Source: Nitrogeniibacter aestuarii
GTDB taxonomy: Bacteria > Pseudomonadota > Gammaproteobacteria > Burkholderiales > Rhodocyclaceae
Length of the DNA: 64,000 nt
Assembly (NCBI RefSeq): GCF_017309585.1
Contig: NZ_CP071321.1
Coordinates: 3,534,001 to 3,598,000 of the forward strand
Direction: 5' to 3'
A program made the translations under genes and the position numbers. Below are positions 1 to 8,694 of this stretch, piece after piece (within the stretch, counting starts at the first letter, position 1; each line of letters starts with the position of its first letter). The notes beneath the pieces are model-generated. The model saw only the letters and a program-made list of their open reading frames with translations. It was not told the DNA's origin and ran no database searches.

Positions 1-9
1 TGGCGTGAC

Positions 10-1212
10 ATGGTCATGTTCGCGTACAAGGCAGTCACCACCGATGGCCGGCATGTGCGTGGAGAGATGGACGCCGTCAACATGGTCGATCTGGAAATGC
101 GCCTCAAGCGCATGGAGATGGATTTCGTCAACGGCTACCCGGTCAAGGGTCGGGGCCACCTCGGTCAGCACGCCATCCCGCGCCGGGAGCTGATCAACTT
201 CTGCTTTCATCTGGAACAACTCACCCGCGCGGGCGTACCGATACTGTCGGGTCTCACGGACCTTCGGGATTCGACGGAGCATGCGCGTTTCCGGGAGGTG
301 GTCGCGGGGCTGGTCGAGAGCATCGAAGGCGGCCGAAACCTCTCCGAGGCGGTTGCGGAGTATCCGGCCGTGTTCAACAACGTCTTCTGCGCACTGCTCA
401 GGGCCGGTGAGACCTCGGGCAACCTGCCCCACGTGCTTCGCGACATCAGCGAAAACCTGAAACGCGATGACGAACTCGCCTCCTTCGGCCGCAAGGTCAT
501 CCTCTACCCGATCATCGTGCTCGCCTGTGTCGCTGCCGCCACGTCCGTCGCCCTGCTGGTGCTGGTGCCACAACTGAGCACCCTGTTCAGGATGACCGGC
601 AACGAGCTACCGCTCTCGACCCGCGTGCTGATCGGCGCGTCGGATCTACTGGTCGGCTATTGGTGGCTGCTGTTGGGCCTGGTCATCATCACAGGGCTGT
701 CGATCAAACTGGCGCTCAATACGTCCCTGCGCGCCCGTCACCTGTGGGACGGCATGTTGCTGCGCCTGCCCCTGCTGGGCGAAATACGTCGCAAGATCAT
801 GCTGGCGCGTTTCTCAGGTCTGTTCTCCATGATGTACGGCGCCGGCATCCCCATCGTGGACGCGCTCAAGAGCGCCGAGGCCGCGGCCGGGAACAGCGTC
901 ATCGCCGAAGGCCTGCGCGAGGTTGGCGAGCGCATCGGCGAAGGGCGAAACGTGTCAGGCGCCTTCGCCTCCGTCCCCCTCTTTCCGCCCCTGGTCGTGC
1001 GCATGCTGCGGGTGGGCGAGAACACCGGCGCACTCGACGAGGCGCTTGGCAATGTCGCCTACTTCTATGATCGGGACGTGCGCGAATCGGTCGAGCGCCT
1101 GCAGGCAGTGACCGAACCCCTGCTCACCTTGCTGATCGGCGCCCTGCTGCTCGGGATCATCCTCGCCGTACTCGGTCCCATCTACGACATCATCACCCAG
1201 CTGCCCACCTGA
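10..1212 (+). CDS. Type II secretion/type IV pilus platform protein, GspF/PilC family
   Basis: This 400-residue protein is an inner-membrane platform subunit that couples an assembly ATPase to pseudopilin polymerisation. It shows the family's duplicated layout: two cytoplasmic T2SSF helical domains (about residues 62-185 and 265-388), each followed by hydrophobic segments (about 165-188, 213-235 and 370-392). The repeated pattern LTRAGVPILSGL and MYGAGIPIVDAL marks the two copies, as do LLRAGETSGNL and MLRVGENTGAL. An in-frame ATG at 16 is an equally possible start. A TGA at 6-8 may end an upstream gene, probably the ATPase, outside the window. The next gene starts inside this stop codon (TGATG), so the genes are co-translated. 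Whether the machine is a pilus or a type II system cannot be decided here. Confidence 0.9.
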   Translation: MVMFAYKAVTTDGRHVRGEMDAVNMVDLEMRLKRMEMDFVNGYPVKGRGHLGQHAIPRRELINFCFHLEQLTRAGVPILSGLTDLRDSTEHARFREVVAGLVESIEGGRNLSEAVAEYPAVFNNVFCALLRAGETSGNLPHVLRDISENLKRDDELASFGRKVILYPIIVLACVAAATSVALLVLVPQLSTLFRMTGNELPLSTRVLIGASDLLVGYWWLLLGLVIITGLSIKLALNTSLRARHLWDGMLLRLPLLGEIRRKIMLARFSGLFSMMYGAGIPIVDALKSAEAAAGNSVIAEGLREVGERIGEGRNVSGAFASVPLFPPLVVRMLRVGENTGALDEALGNVAYFYDRDVRESVERLQAVTEPLLTLLIGALLLGIILAVLGPIYDIITQLPT

Positions 1213-2705
1213 TGCCGCAACGTCACCTGCTCTATCTCGACGCCAGTGCCATGCACTGCTTCTACTGGAAGCAGGGACACCTGCGCCTGATCGAGCGCTT
1301 CCCGGTGACCGAACCCGGTATCGACGGTTTCGTCCGCCATGTGCAGACCTACCGAAAGGCCATTTTTTCGCTGCTTGTCGACGTCATGGAAGAGGGCTTC
1401 CAGTTCGAAGTGCTTCCACACGTTTCGGGGCAAGATCGCACGGCGATGCTCAAGCGCAAGACCGATCAGGCCTTTTTCGGATCGCCTCTGAGCGCCGCGA
1501 TTTCGCTCGGCCGGGAGCGCACAGGCCGGCGTGACGAGCGCTTCCTGTTTGTCGCGCTGACACGCCAGGCGGCCATCGATCCGTGGCTGGATGTGCTGCG
1601 TGCCAACGAGGTGGCACTGAGCGGTATCCACACGCCACCGCTGGTGCTCGACACCATCTTCAAGCGCCTGCGAGGGGTCTCGGACAATCGCCTGCTGGTC
1701 AATTTCACGCCGGGCGGCATGCGCCAGACCTTTTTCGAGCACGGCCGTGTGCGCTTCAGCCGCCTTGCGCAAAGTCTCGACGACATTCCGATCGGGCTGG
1801 AAGACCAGTGCGCCGCAGAGATCCTCAAAACCCATTCCTACCTGGCCGGCCAGCGCCTCATCCCGCGCAACGTTCCGCTGACCGTCCAGCTCATGGTGGA
1901 CGATGCCGACTACAAGCGCCTGCGCCCGGCGCTTCGCGAAAGTGCCGAGCTCCACTTCGAGCACCTGCCGGTCAATCTGGTTGCCTCGAAGCTCGGGCTT
2001 GCACAGGAACCGCGCGGTTCCAGCGCCCTGCCCGTGCTACTGCAGTGTCTGGCCCGGGAAACCGGCATTGCTCAACTGGCAACGCCCACGGACACCCGAT
2101 TTTTCGGCATCTGGCGAATGCGCCAGGGGCTCGTCGGAGCGGCGGTGGCCATCTTCTTCGCGGCCATGCTCTATGCGGGGAAAGTCTGGTTCGATGGCCA
2201 GCAGATGCTCGAAGCAGCCGTGGCCGTGCGTCAGTCGGCGCAGATCAAGGAAGCTCAACTGCAGCGACTCGAGACCGAGCGTCCTCAACTCGACATTCCA
2301 GCAACCGAATTGCGTGACGCCATCAAGACACTGCACGAACTCGAGCAGGCCCAGATAGCACCGGAATCCTGGTTTCTTCATCTGTCGCGCGCCCTTGACC
2401 AACATCCGGACGTACAACTTGAGCGCATCGACTGGCAAATCCGCACGGATGCCTCCACAGGCCTCAGCGCCGGCGTCGCCGCCCTGTCTCTCCCCGAATC
2501 CTCGGCCAATGACCGTCGTGGCATGCTCGATGAGGTCGGCCGCTTTCTGGACGATCTTGGCGCCGGCACGTCCAACGGCGCCAAACTGCTGCGCTCGCCC
2601 GTCAATCTGGCATCGAGCCAGACTTTTTCGGCCAGCAGTGATGCGCCCGCAACGCTGAAGCGCCCCGAGTTCGAGGTTGAATTTTCGGTGGGGGGGCGCC
2701 CATGA
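1212..2705 (+). CDS. GspL/PilM-PilN-like inner-membrane assembly protein
   Basis: This 497-residue protein has the layout of a GspL or fused PilM-PilN subunit. A long cytoplasmic N-terminal part (about 1-300, opening HLLYLDASAMHCFYWKQ) is followed by one membrane segment (about 305-323), then a periplasmic coiled coil (about 330-385) and a small alpha/beta domain. Such proteins recruit the assembly ATPase and bind the GspM/PilO partner. The partner gene follows with a 4-base ATGA overlap. The actin-like fold of the N-terminus is inferred from position and size, because sequence conservation to PilM is weak. The family call is fair and the exact gene name is not assignable. Confidence 0.7.
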   Translation: MPQRHLLYLDASAMHCFYWKQGHLRLIERFPVTEPGIDGFVRHVQTYRKAIFSLLVDVMEEGFQFEVLPHVSGQDRTAMLKRKTDQAFFGSPLSAAISLGRERTGRRDERFLFVALTRQAAIDPWLDVLRANEVALSGIHTPPLVLDTIFKRLRGVSDNRLLVNFTPGGMRQTFFEHGRVRFSRLAQSLDDIPIGLEDQCAAEILKTHSYLAGQRLIPRNVPLTVQLMVDDADYKRLRPALRESAELHFEHLPVNLVASKLGLAQEPRGSSALPVLLQCLARETGIAQLATPTDTRFFGIWRMRQGLVGAAVAIFFAAMLYAGKVWFDGQQMLEAAVAVRQSAQIKEAQLQRLETERPQLDIPATELRDAIKTLHELEQAQIAPESWFLHLSRALDQHPDVQLERIDWQIRTDASTGLSAGVAALSLPESSANDRRGMLDEVGRFLDDLGAGTSNGAKLLRSPVNLASSQTFSASSDAPATLKRPEFEVEFSVGGRP

Positions 2706-3283
2706 CGCTCAATCAGGTGCTGCGCGTACTTCGCTGGCAGATCGCGTTTGCGGTCGTACTGGTCGCACTGGGTGCCGCCGCCCTCTACGCCGCCGACAAG
2801 GCATGCGCCGATGCCGAAGCCCGGCTCGCCGATGCGGAACGCATCCAGCGCAGTGCATCGGCACGACTGCTAACCGCGCAGACCCAGGAGACCGAGGTCC
2901 GCGAGGCCATCGACGTTTATGGCCGCCTCAACGAAGCCGGCCTTGTGGGCCCTGAGCAACGGCTGCTTTGGGTCGAAACCCTCGACATGACCCGCAAGCG
3001 CCTCGGCATCGAGAATATCCGCTACGAAATCCTGCCTCAGCGCCCACTGACCACGGAACAGGCCCGGCAGCTCAGCTGGATGGAATCCCGAATGCGCATC
3101 AGTATGGAGCTTCCCCATGGACAGGCCCTGCTCGATCTGATGGCAGCGCTCATGGCCACCCCGACGGCGGTCGTTCAACCCCGTCAGTGCGAACTTGAAC
3201 GCCAGGCCCGCACGACTGACCGACTGCGCGCCACCTGTGAGTTACGATGGCTCACCCTGCAACGGCTGGAGCCCGCATCGTGA
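2702..3283 (+). CDS. GspM/PilO-like inner-membrane protein
   Basis: The 193-residue protein has a short cytoplasmic N-terminus, one membrane helix (about 11-31), an Ala/Glu/Arg-rich coiled coil (about 32-75) and a small periplasmic domain. This is the PilO/GspM plan, and it sits directly after the GspL/PilN-like gene as expected for the pair. Two cysteines near the C-terminus (in PRQCEL and RATCEL) could form a disulfide in the periplasm. Its TGA stop overlaps the GTG start of the next gene. Function is inferred from architecture and operon position; sequence similarity in this family is low. Confidence 0.65.
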   Translation: MTLNQVLRVLRWQIAFAVVLVALGAAALYAADKACADAEARLADAERIQRSASARLLTAQTQETEVREAIDVYGRLNEAGLVGPEQRLLWVETLDMTRKRLGIENIRYEILPQRPLTTEQARQLSWMESRMRISMELPHGQALLDLMAALMATPTAVVQPRQCELERQARTTDRLRATCELRWLTLQRLEPAS

Positions 3284-3597
3284 AACGGTTGGTCTTCTCG
3301 CTGTCTGTGCTGTTGGTCGGCTCCAGCGTCGCAGCGCCGATGGGCCGGTTGTTCTTCACCCCTGAAGAACGCGCACGCATCGACCTCGGACAAGGCAGCG
3401 CTGCGCCGGCTGCCAAGGCCACCACCGAGCCCACGATCAATGGTTTCGTCCGACGTGGCAACGGCACGGCCACCGTCTGGATCGACGGAAAAGCCCGGCA
3501 GGAATCGGCACAGCAACTCGAGGGCATCGCACCCCGGGTGGCGGCACCGGCCGGCGAGCAGGAACCGCGCATCGAGATCCGCATTCACCGACGATGA
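3280..3597 (+). CDS. Small exported protein of the pilus/secretion operon, GspC/PilP-like position
   Basis: This 105-residue protein has a signal peptide (KRLVFSLSVLLVGSSVAA) followed by the motif GRLFFTPEERARID. That motif is often seen in short proteins next to type IV pilus-like genes in betaproteobacteria. I choose the GTG at 3280 because it overlaps the previous stop (GTGA), matching the coupled starts of the other genes here. An upstream ATG at 3247 would put 11 extra residues before the signal peptide. The mature part is short, with a predicted beta-rich segment (NGFVRRGNGTATVWIDGKA) like the homology region of GspC/PilP. The exact role is unknown. Confidence 0.65.
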   Translation: MKRLVFSLSVLLVGSSVAAPMGRLFFTPEERARIDLGQGSAAPAAKATTEPTINGFVRRGNGTATVWIDGKARQESAQQLEGIAPRVAAPAGEQEPRIEIRIHRR

Positions 3598-4784
3598 GAG
3601 CGAGACGCCAGCGCGGCCTTCTCCTGCCGGCCTTTGCCCTGTTGCTGATGCTCGGCGCCATCGGTTTGGGGGTCAGTCTTTACCACCGCGCGTCCAGCAC
3701 TCAAATCCAGACACGGGCCGAAACTGCCCAGAGCCTGGCAAAAGCCAAAGCACTCCTGCGCAAATACGCCCAGAGCTACCAATACACACACACGGATAAT
3801 CCGATCCCCGGCTATATGCTGTGTCCCGACCAGGACGGTGACGGTTCAGCCGAACTGAGTTGCGATGGTGCCGGGGGGCTGTCCGTCGGGCTGTTTCCCT
3901 ACCGGACCATGGGCACGCCACCGCTCCGGGATGGCAGCGGAGAGTGTTTGTGGTACGCCGTGTCGGGCGCATACAAGAACAGCCCGACCCCGACAGGCGG
4001 CCGCATGAACTGGGATGCCCTCGGGCAGTTCTCCGTGCAGACGCCGGACGGGCGTTTGACGTTCCCCATCAACCGCCCCCTTGACCGTGCCGTGGCGGTG
4101 GTCATTGCCGCCGGCCCTGCGCTCCCGGGTCAGACGCGGCCGGCTCGAAACGGCGCGCCCTGCATCGGCCCCGGCGCCAGCAGCAGCGTTGTGGCCGCTT
4201 ACCTCGAGTCGGACTTTTCAACGCCGAATTCAGTACAGGTGACGGTCCTGGACGCACGAGCGAGCGACACTTCCTTCAACGATCAGACCGCCTGGCTGAC
4301 ACCCGCCGAGATTTTCGATGGTGCCTTCTTGCGGCGCAGCGATTTCGCCACCGGCGTGATTGGCACCGTCCTCAACGTCAGCGTCCTCAACCTGTCGGCC
4401 CCACCCACCACCATGCTGCCGCCGCCCGATGATCCCGTTCAGATCGGCAATGTGGAAATCGGCGCCATCCCGCTGACACTCGTGCCCAATCCCGCCAGCC
4501 GCGAGGCGAAGTTGCTGAAGCACTGGCACAGCCAGTTCGTGTATCTGCGCTGCATCGAAAGCGCCTCATCCACCTGCCTCAGAACGGTGCGTGGCGACGT
4601 CTGCCGAGGCATGCTCCTGTTCTCAGGTCAGGCATCCACAGCGCAAGACCGGACCAGCGGGCTGGCCGGCGAGTTCTTCGAGTCGAACACCCAGGCCCTG
4701 ACCGATCCGGAAGATCAGATGTTTGCCGGCAATGCGGCCTTCGACCCCGCGCGTCCGTACGAGGATCTTGCGATATGTCTCTGA
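3594..4784 (+). CDS. GspK/PilX-like large pseudopilin
   Basis: This 396-residue protein starts like a prepilin: a basic leader MRARRQRG followed by a 20-residue hydrophobic helix (LLLPAFALLLMLGAIGLGVS). It has Pro instead of the Glu expected at position 5 of the mature protein. Lack of Glu5 is typical of GspK, the tip pseudopilin, and PilX-like proteins also depart from the standard prepilin N-terminus. The large periplasmic domain of about 365 residues also fits GspK. Residues 79-87 (DQDGDGSAE) form an EF-hand-like calcium loop, and several cysteines could pair as disulfides. The start overlaps the previous stop (ATGA). Peptidase processing at G8 is inferred and not certain. Confidence 0.7.
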   Translation: MRARRQRGLLLPAFALLLMLGAIGLGVSLYHRASSTQIQTRAETAQSLAKAKALLRKYAQSYQYTHTDNPIPGYMLCPDQDGDGSAELSCDGAGGLSVGLFPYRTMGTPPLRDGSGECLWYAVSGAYKNSPTPTGGRMNWDALGQFSVQTPDGRLTFPINRPLDRAVAVVIAAGPALPGQTRPARNGAPCIGPGASSSVVAAYLESDFSTPNSVQVTVLDARASDTSFNDQTAWLTPAEIFDGAFLRRSDFATGVIGTVLNVSVLNLSAPPTTMLPPPDDPVQIGNVEIGAIPLTLVPNPASREAKLLKHWHSQFVYLRCIESASSTCLRTVRGDVCRGMLLFSGQASTAQDRTSGLAGEFFESNTQALTDPEDQMFAGNAAFDPARPYEDLAICL

Positions 4785-4792
4785 GGAATGCC

Positions 4793-5434
4793 ATGCGTTC
4801 ACCGCAGCGAGGCTTTACCCTCGCCGAGATCGCGATCGTGCTGCTCATCATCACCATTCTCGCCAGCATGTTCTTGCTGCCGCTGGGCGGACAGATCGAA
4901 GCACGCCAGCGGGCCGAAGCACGCGATGCGCTCAGCAACATCGAAACCGCGCTGGTGGGCTACGCCATCATCCATGGACGGCTCCCCTGCCCAACACTGA
5001 CCGTCGACCTGACCGACCCCATGCATGGCCTTGAGCCAAGTGCCAGTCCCCCATGCACCATGGGAACGAGCGATGGATTCCTGCCCTGGCGGCAACTGGG
5101 CGTTTCGGCCCGTGACCCCTGGGGCAACGTATGGCGGTATCGCGTCGACGGCAATTTCGCCGAGGCGATCAGCAGCACCACGTCCAATGGACAGAACATC
5201 GTTGTCCGCGACCACGATGGTGCCGATGTGACGCTCACCTCTGACAACACGGCCGTGTTTATTGTGTACAGTGTCGCCTCGAATCAGACGGCGGACGGAT
5301 TGAATGCGGCCTTCGAATCGGGCGGCAACCCGGATTACGAAGCGGGCGAGCCGACCACGAGCTTCGATGACATGTTGATCTGGATGGGCCGCCCCATGCT
5401 GATCGCCCGCCTTGCCGAAGCGGGCACCTTCTGA
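4793..5434 (+). CDS. Type II-like pseudopilin (prepilin-type cleavage motif)
   Basis: This 213-residue protein has a textbook prepilin N-terminus: a 7-residue leader ending QRG, then FTLAEIAIVLLIITILASMF with Glu at +5. The body is a globular minor pseudopilin domain beginning with the long helix EARQRAEARDALSNIETALVGYAI. I prefer the ATG at 4793 over the in-frame ATG at 4775, because TGAGGA at 4782-4787 lies five bases upstream of it and it follows the previous stop directly. The protein probably joins the GspK-like product in a tip complex or thin pseudopilus. A polar segment containing LPCPTLT (a motif common in GspG/H-like proteins of this group) follows the helix. Confidence 0.85.
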   Translation: MRSPQRGFTLAEIAIVLLIITILASMFLLPLGGQIEARQRAEARDALSNIETALVGYAIIHGRLPCPTLTVDLTDPMHGLEPSASPPCTMGTSDGFLPWRQLGVSARDPWGNVWRYRVDGNFAEAISSTTSNGQNIVVRDHDGADVTLTSDNTAVFIVYSVASNQTADGLNAAFESGGNPDYEAGEPTTSFDDMLIWMGRPMLIARLAEAGTF

Positions 5435-5451
5435 GAGCGCCCCAGAGGACC

Positions 5452-6789
5452 ATGCAGCCAGAGCGCGACTTCGACCACGAGCTGAGTTACTACGCACAGC
5501 CCTTCATGACGCGTTTGCGTCAGGCCGGCGCGTTGCCAAGCGATGACGAGGAAACGCGTCAGGCCAAGTCGCTGCTGGTGTTCGCCACCGGCCTGATGAG
5601 CATCGCCACGGGCCTGTGGCTGCTGCTGTACTGGCTGACCGGCCCCAAGCTGTCGTCCACGCTGCCCTTTCTCTTTCAGGTGCTGCTGGCGGCCAACCTC
5701 GCCTACTACATTCACAGCGGCAACTTTCAGTGGTTCCGCTTCAGCCAGCTCGGCCTGATCCTGTTCTTTCCCTTCGTCGCCCAATGGAGCATGGGGAACT
5801 TCATATCCGGTTCGGGCGTGATTCTGTGGGCGCTCATGGCCCCCATCGGCGCCGTCTTCGTGCTTGGCTTGCGCGAGTCCCTGCCCTGGTTCTTTGCCTA
5901 CATTTTCTTTACCGCACTGACGGGCGTCTTCGACTTTCTGCTGGTCGACGTCGCCCCCACCCTGGACACCACGGCCGATGTGTCCCTGCGGACCTCCGTC
6001 ATCTTCTTTGCCCTCAACTTCATCGCCATCTCCGGGCTGGTATACGCCCTGCTCCGCTTTGCCTTCGAGCAGAAACAGCGCGTGCGTGACCAGCTGGGCG
6101 AAACCATGGACATGCTCACGCAGGAGCAGATTCGCTCCGAAAGCCTGCTGTTGAACGTACTGCCTGACTCGGTGGCGGCACGGCTTAAGATCGAAGGCCA
6201 GCGCGTGGCCGACGATTTCTACAGCGCAACGGTGATGTTTGCGGACATCGTCGGCTTTACCAAGATTGCCGGCGGATTGAGCGCCCAGGACGTCTTCAAC
6301 ATGCTCAACACCGTCTTCAGTCACTTCGACGATCTGGTCGAGAAACACGGGCTGGAGAAGATCAAGACGATCGGCGACGCATACATGGTGGCGGGCGGAC
6401 TGGACAACCGGTGCAAAGACCCGTGTTCGGCCATGGCAGACCTAGCGCTCGATATGCAGGCCGCACTCCCCCGCCTGAGTGACGAAGTGAACATTCCCCT
6501 TGCGCTGCGTATCGGCATCAGTACCGGCCCGGTGGTCGCAGGCGTCGTCGGCAAGCACAAGTTCATTTACGACCTGTGGGGCGACACCGTCAATATGGCG
6601 AGCCGTCTGTCGAGTGAGGGCTGCCAGGGTGTCATTCAATGCGACCGGCGCACCCACATGCACCTGGAGTCACGCTACCGCTTTGGCGAACGCGCCAGCG
6701 TCCGCCTCAAGGGCAAGGGCGACATGATCGTGTATCAGCTCGAAGCGAAGCTGGCCAAACGGAAAAGGGACTCCGCCGAGTCAGCCTGA
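5452..6789 (+). CDS. Membrane-bound class III adenylate cyclase
   Basis: The N-terminal half (about residues 40-215) contains five or six hydrophobic helices. A short helical linker leads to a class III cyclase domain (about 235-435). Metal-binding aspartates are visible in FADIVGF (D265) and TIGDAYM (D309). The purine-selecting residues are Lys305 in EKIKTIG and Asp374 in YDLWGDTVN, matching the adenylate pattern rather than the Glu/Cys of guanylate cyclases. The conserved Asn and Arg follow in NMASRL. It therefore probably makes cAMP. It starts 17 bases after the pseudopilin gene, suggesting it is the last gene of the same operon. The 3' end overlaps the convergent kinase gene by 9 bases. 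Confidence 0.9.
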   Translation: MQPERDFDHELSYYAQPFMTRLRQAGALPSDDEETRQAKSLLVFATGLMSIATGLWLLLYWLTGPKLSSTLPFLFQVLLAANLAYYIHSGNFQWFRFSQLGLILFFPFVAQWSMGNFISGSGVILWALMAPIGAVFVLGLRESLPWFFAYIFFTALTGVFDFLLVDVAPTLDTTADVSLRTSVIFFALNFIAISGLVYALLRFAFEQKQRVRDQLGETMDMLTQEQIRSESLLLNVLPDSVAARLKIEGQRVADDFYSATVMFADIVGFTKIAGGLSAQDVFNMLNTVFSHFDDLVEKHGLEKIKTIGDAYMVAGGLDNRCKDPCSAMADLALDMQAALPRLSDEVNIPLALRIGISTGPVVAGVVGKHKFIYDLWGDTVNMASRLSSEGCQGVIQCDRRTHMHLESRYRFGERASVRLKGKGDMIVYQLEAKLAKRKRDSAESA

Positions 6790-8487
6790 GGCAAGCCTGA
6801 AGCACACTGAGCCGGCCTCGGCATTGACCAGCTCGACCCGGTAACCCAGCGCCTCGGCCTGGCGTGCCAGCTGATACAAGCCCATGCCAAGCCCGTTGTC
6901 AGAGGGCACGCGTTGCAAGAACAGCCGGCTTCGCAAACGCGGATCGAGCGCATGTCCGCTGTCCGTGACTTCAAGCCAGGGGCGCCCGTCCGTCAGCCCC
7001 GATACCACCTGTATGACAACCTCGGGATTGTGCGCCCGCTTGTCGAGCGCGTTTTGCACGAGATTATCTAGCGCGGTATCGAACAGGGTCGTCGGGACCT
7101 CGACGCCGGCAGGATCACCCTCGAATCGCACGGGCGATCCCGCATGACGCTCCTTGGCCTGCCGCCACCACGTTTCCACCGGGACGAACGGCGACTCCAC
7201 CTGCGAGGGAACACGCAGCTTCTCCATGGTCGCGGCCAGGCGACTGGTGATCACCGGAAGTTGCCGCCCCACCAGCGCCTTGAGTGTTGTGGCGTCGGTC
7301 TGTGGTTGCGTCGCGGTGAAACACAGGGTATTGAGCGACTGGAGGAGATTCTTCACGTCATGCGTCAGGCGCGCGCCCGTCTCGTGGACAGCGCGCACGT
7401 AGGACAGGGACTCCAGCTCGCGTGCGTGACGTTTCTCCAGATAGAACTGCCCCAGAAGCCGTACGGTCAGGTCTAGATGCCAATCCATCGCCGCACTCGG
7501 GGCGCGCGCCAGAAAGAGATTCAACTGAAGCGGCGCCGATCGCTTGATGCGCTCCACCCCCTCCAGGCGACCGAAGCTGCCCTCGCCTTCAGGCACCTGC
7601 CAGCGCCCGCCACGGACACCCGGCAGCTGCAGCATCTGACGACAGGCCGCCTCAAGAAACGCTTCGGGGTCATCATTCGCCACCGCCAACGAGGCCACTT
7701 CGTGCAGCCACTCTTCAAACGACATCCCCGCCGACAATAAACGTCGCGCGAACTGTGCACCGAGCTGCGGTCCCCCCAGATGAGGATCCCACGCCCACGC
7801 CATGACCACCAGCGAACCGGCCGTGGCAAACAGGGCGAACACGATCGCCACCAGGTAGGGCAAGGCCATCAACCACATGGCGACCAGCGCGCCCAGCACC
7901 ATGACCGTCAACACCAGAAACAACAAGGCGGCCGAGACAAAATCGATCCCCCGGGTCCGCGCGTGAGAACTGCCCGGACGCCCGAGCGCCACGCCGGCGA
8001 GCAAGGCAGGCAACAGCAAGAGAGACAACCAGTCGAACAGCGCGGACACGTCTCTCGCCACAGGCACGAGATGCGGCACCACGACAATCAACAGGCTCGC
8101 GACGAGGTAGGCGAGTGCAAACCGGTATGGCAAGCGCGGGCGTCCGGGCTCCGACACGAAAGCCGCACCGCTCACGGCGCTGGCGAGCGTGATCAGCCAT
8201 ACCGCCAGCAGCCCCCAGGACAAGGACAGGAACATGGCGGCAATGCCGCCAATCATGGCCAGGGAATTGACCCAGCCCAAACGATACGCACCGCGCACGA
8301 CCGGCTGCCAGAGCAGGAAAAACCCGAGGTGCACCAGCATCAGCAAGCGCCCGACCACATCCTCCGGCCCCTGCACCATCACCACGTGCAAAGCCACCAG
8401 GCAAAGCGCGAGGACTCGGAACTCGGCAGCGGGCCTGCCAAGCAGCTGGCCTACCCGATCTGCAAATGAACGTTGAATGAGCGACAT
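6781..8487 (-). CDS. Membrane sensor histidine kinase, PrsK-like layout
   Basis: The 568-residue protein has many N-terminal membrane helices (about residues 15-235), a GAF-like middle segment (about 250-370) and a kinase core. Candidate phosphoacceptor His is in ARLTHDVKNLLQSL. The N-box is in ALDNLVQNALDKR and the G-boxes are in VTDSGHAL and DNGLGMGLYQLA. This order (multi-helix membrane domain, GAF, HATPase) resembles PrsK kinases of PEP-CTERM/sigma-54 systems, but shorter, so the name is an inference. No response-regulator gene is adjacent. The gene is divergent from a pseudopilin gene with a sigma-54 promoter, which may be its target. A GTG at 8523 in frame would add 12 residues. Confidence 0.75.
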   Translation of the reverse strand: MSLIQRSFADRVGQLLGRPAAEFRVLALCLVALHVVMVQGPEDVVGRLLMLVHLGFFLLWQPVVRGAYRLGWVNSLAMIGGIAAMFLSLSWGLLAVWLITLASAVSGAAFVSEPGRPRLPYRFALAYLVASLLIVVVPHLVPVARDVSALFDWLSLLLLPALLAGVALGRPGSSHARTRGIDFVSAALLFLVLTVMVLGALVAMWLMALPYLVAIVFALFATAGSLVVMAWAWDPHLGGPQLGAQFARRLLSAGMSFEEWLHEVASLAVANDDPEAFLEAACRQMLQLPGVRGGRWQVPEGEGSFGRLEGVERIKRSAPLQLNLFLARAPSAAMDWHLDLTVRLLGQFYLEKRHARELESLSYVRAVHETGARLTHDVKNLLQSLNTLCFTATQPQTDATTLKALVGRQLPVITSRLAATMEKLRVPSQVESPFVPVETWWRQAKERHAGSPVRFEGDPAGVEVPTTLFDTALDNLVQNALDKRAHNPEVVIQVVSGLTDGRPWLEVTDSGHALDPRLRSRLFLQRVPSDNGLGMGLYQLARQAEALGYRVELVNAEAGSVCFRLASG

Positions 8488-8542
8488 GCCGACATTGTAG
8501 CGACTGAGCCCGGAGCCAAACACGGCGTTCGCATCAGCGAGG

Positions 8543-8606
8543 TGTCAAAAATCGGGCAGCATGTCGAATATTCGACACACAGTGTCAGCGCATGAACATC
8601 TGTGTC
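8543..8606 (+). promoter_or_regulatory. TGTC ladder with 16-bp palindrome, candidate enhancer
   Basis: TGTC occurs at 8543, 8562, 8583 and 8603, spaced 19, 21 and 20 bases, about two helical turns apart. The second belongs to a perfect palindrome TGTCGAATATTCGACA at 8562-8577. The group sits 40-105 bases upstream of the sigma-54 promoter, the usual place for sites of an enhancer-binding activator. Binding by a PrsR/NtrC-type protein is inferred. Confidence 0.55.
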
Positions 8607-8610
8607 GCTT

Positions 8611-8632
8611 TTTCGTGACGCATATCACGAAA
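8611..8632 (+). promoter_or_regulatory. Inverted repeat TTTCGTGA-N6-TCACGAAA
   Basis: Perfect 8-base arms are separated by six bases (CGCATA). The repeat lies between the TGTC ladder and the sigma-54 promoter. It could be a second regulator site or a structure acting on promoter geometry. No regulator is identified. Confidence 0.5.
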
Positions 8633-8648
8633 TCCGGCAAAGGCGCCC

Positions 8649-8664
8649 GGGCACGGGAATTGCT
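8649..8664 (+). promoter_or_regulatory. Sigma-54 (-24/-12) promoter
   Basis: The sequence GGGCACGGGAATTGCT matches the consensus TGGCACGNNNNTTGCW at every fixed position except the first base, with correct spacing between the GG and GC pairs. Transcription would start near 8675, leaving a leader of about 20 bases with GGAGAG before the ATG at 8695. This also argues against the upstream in-frame starts at 8602 and 8674. Confidence 0.8.
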
Positions 8665-8694
8665 CGGCATAGCATGAAAAATGTGGAGAGATTG

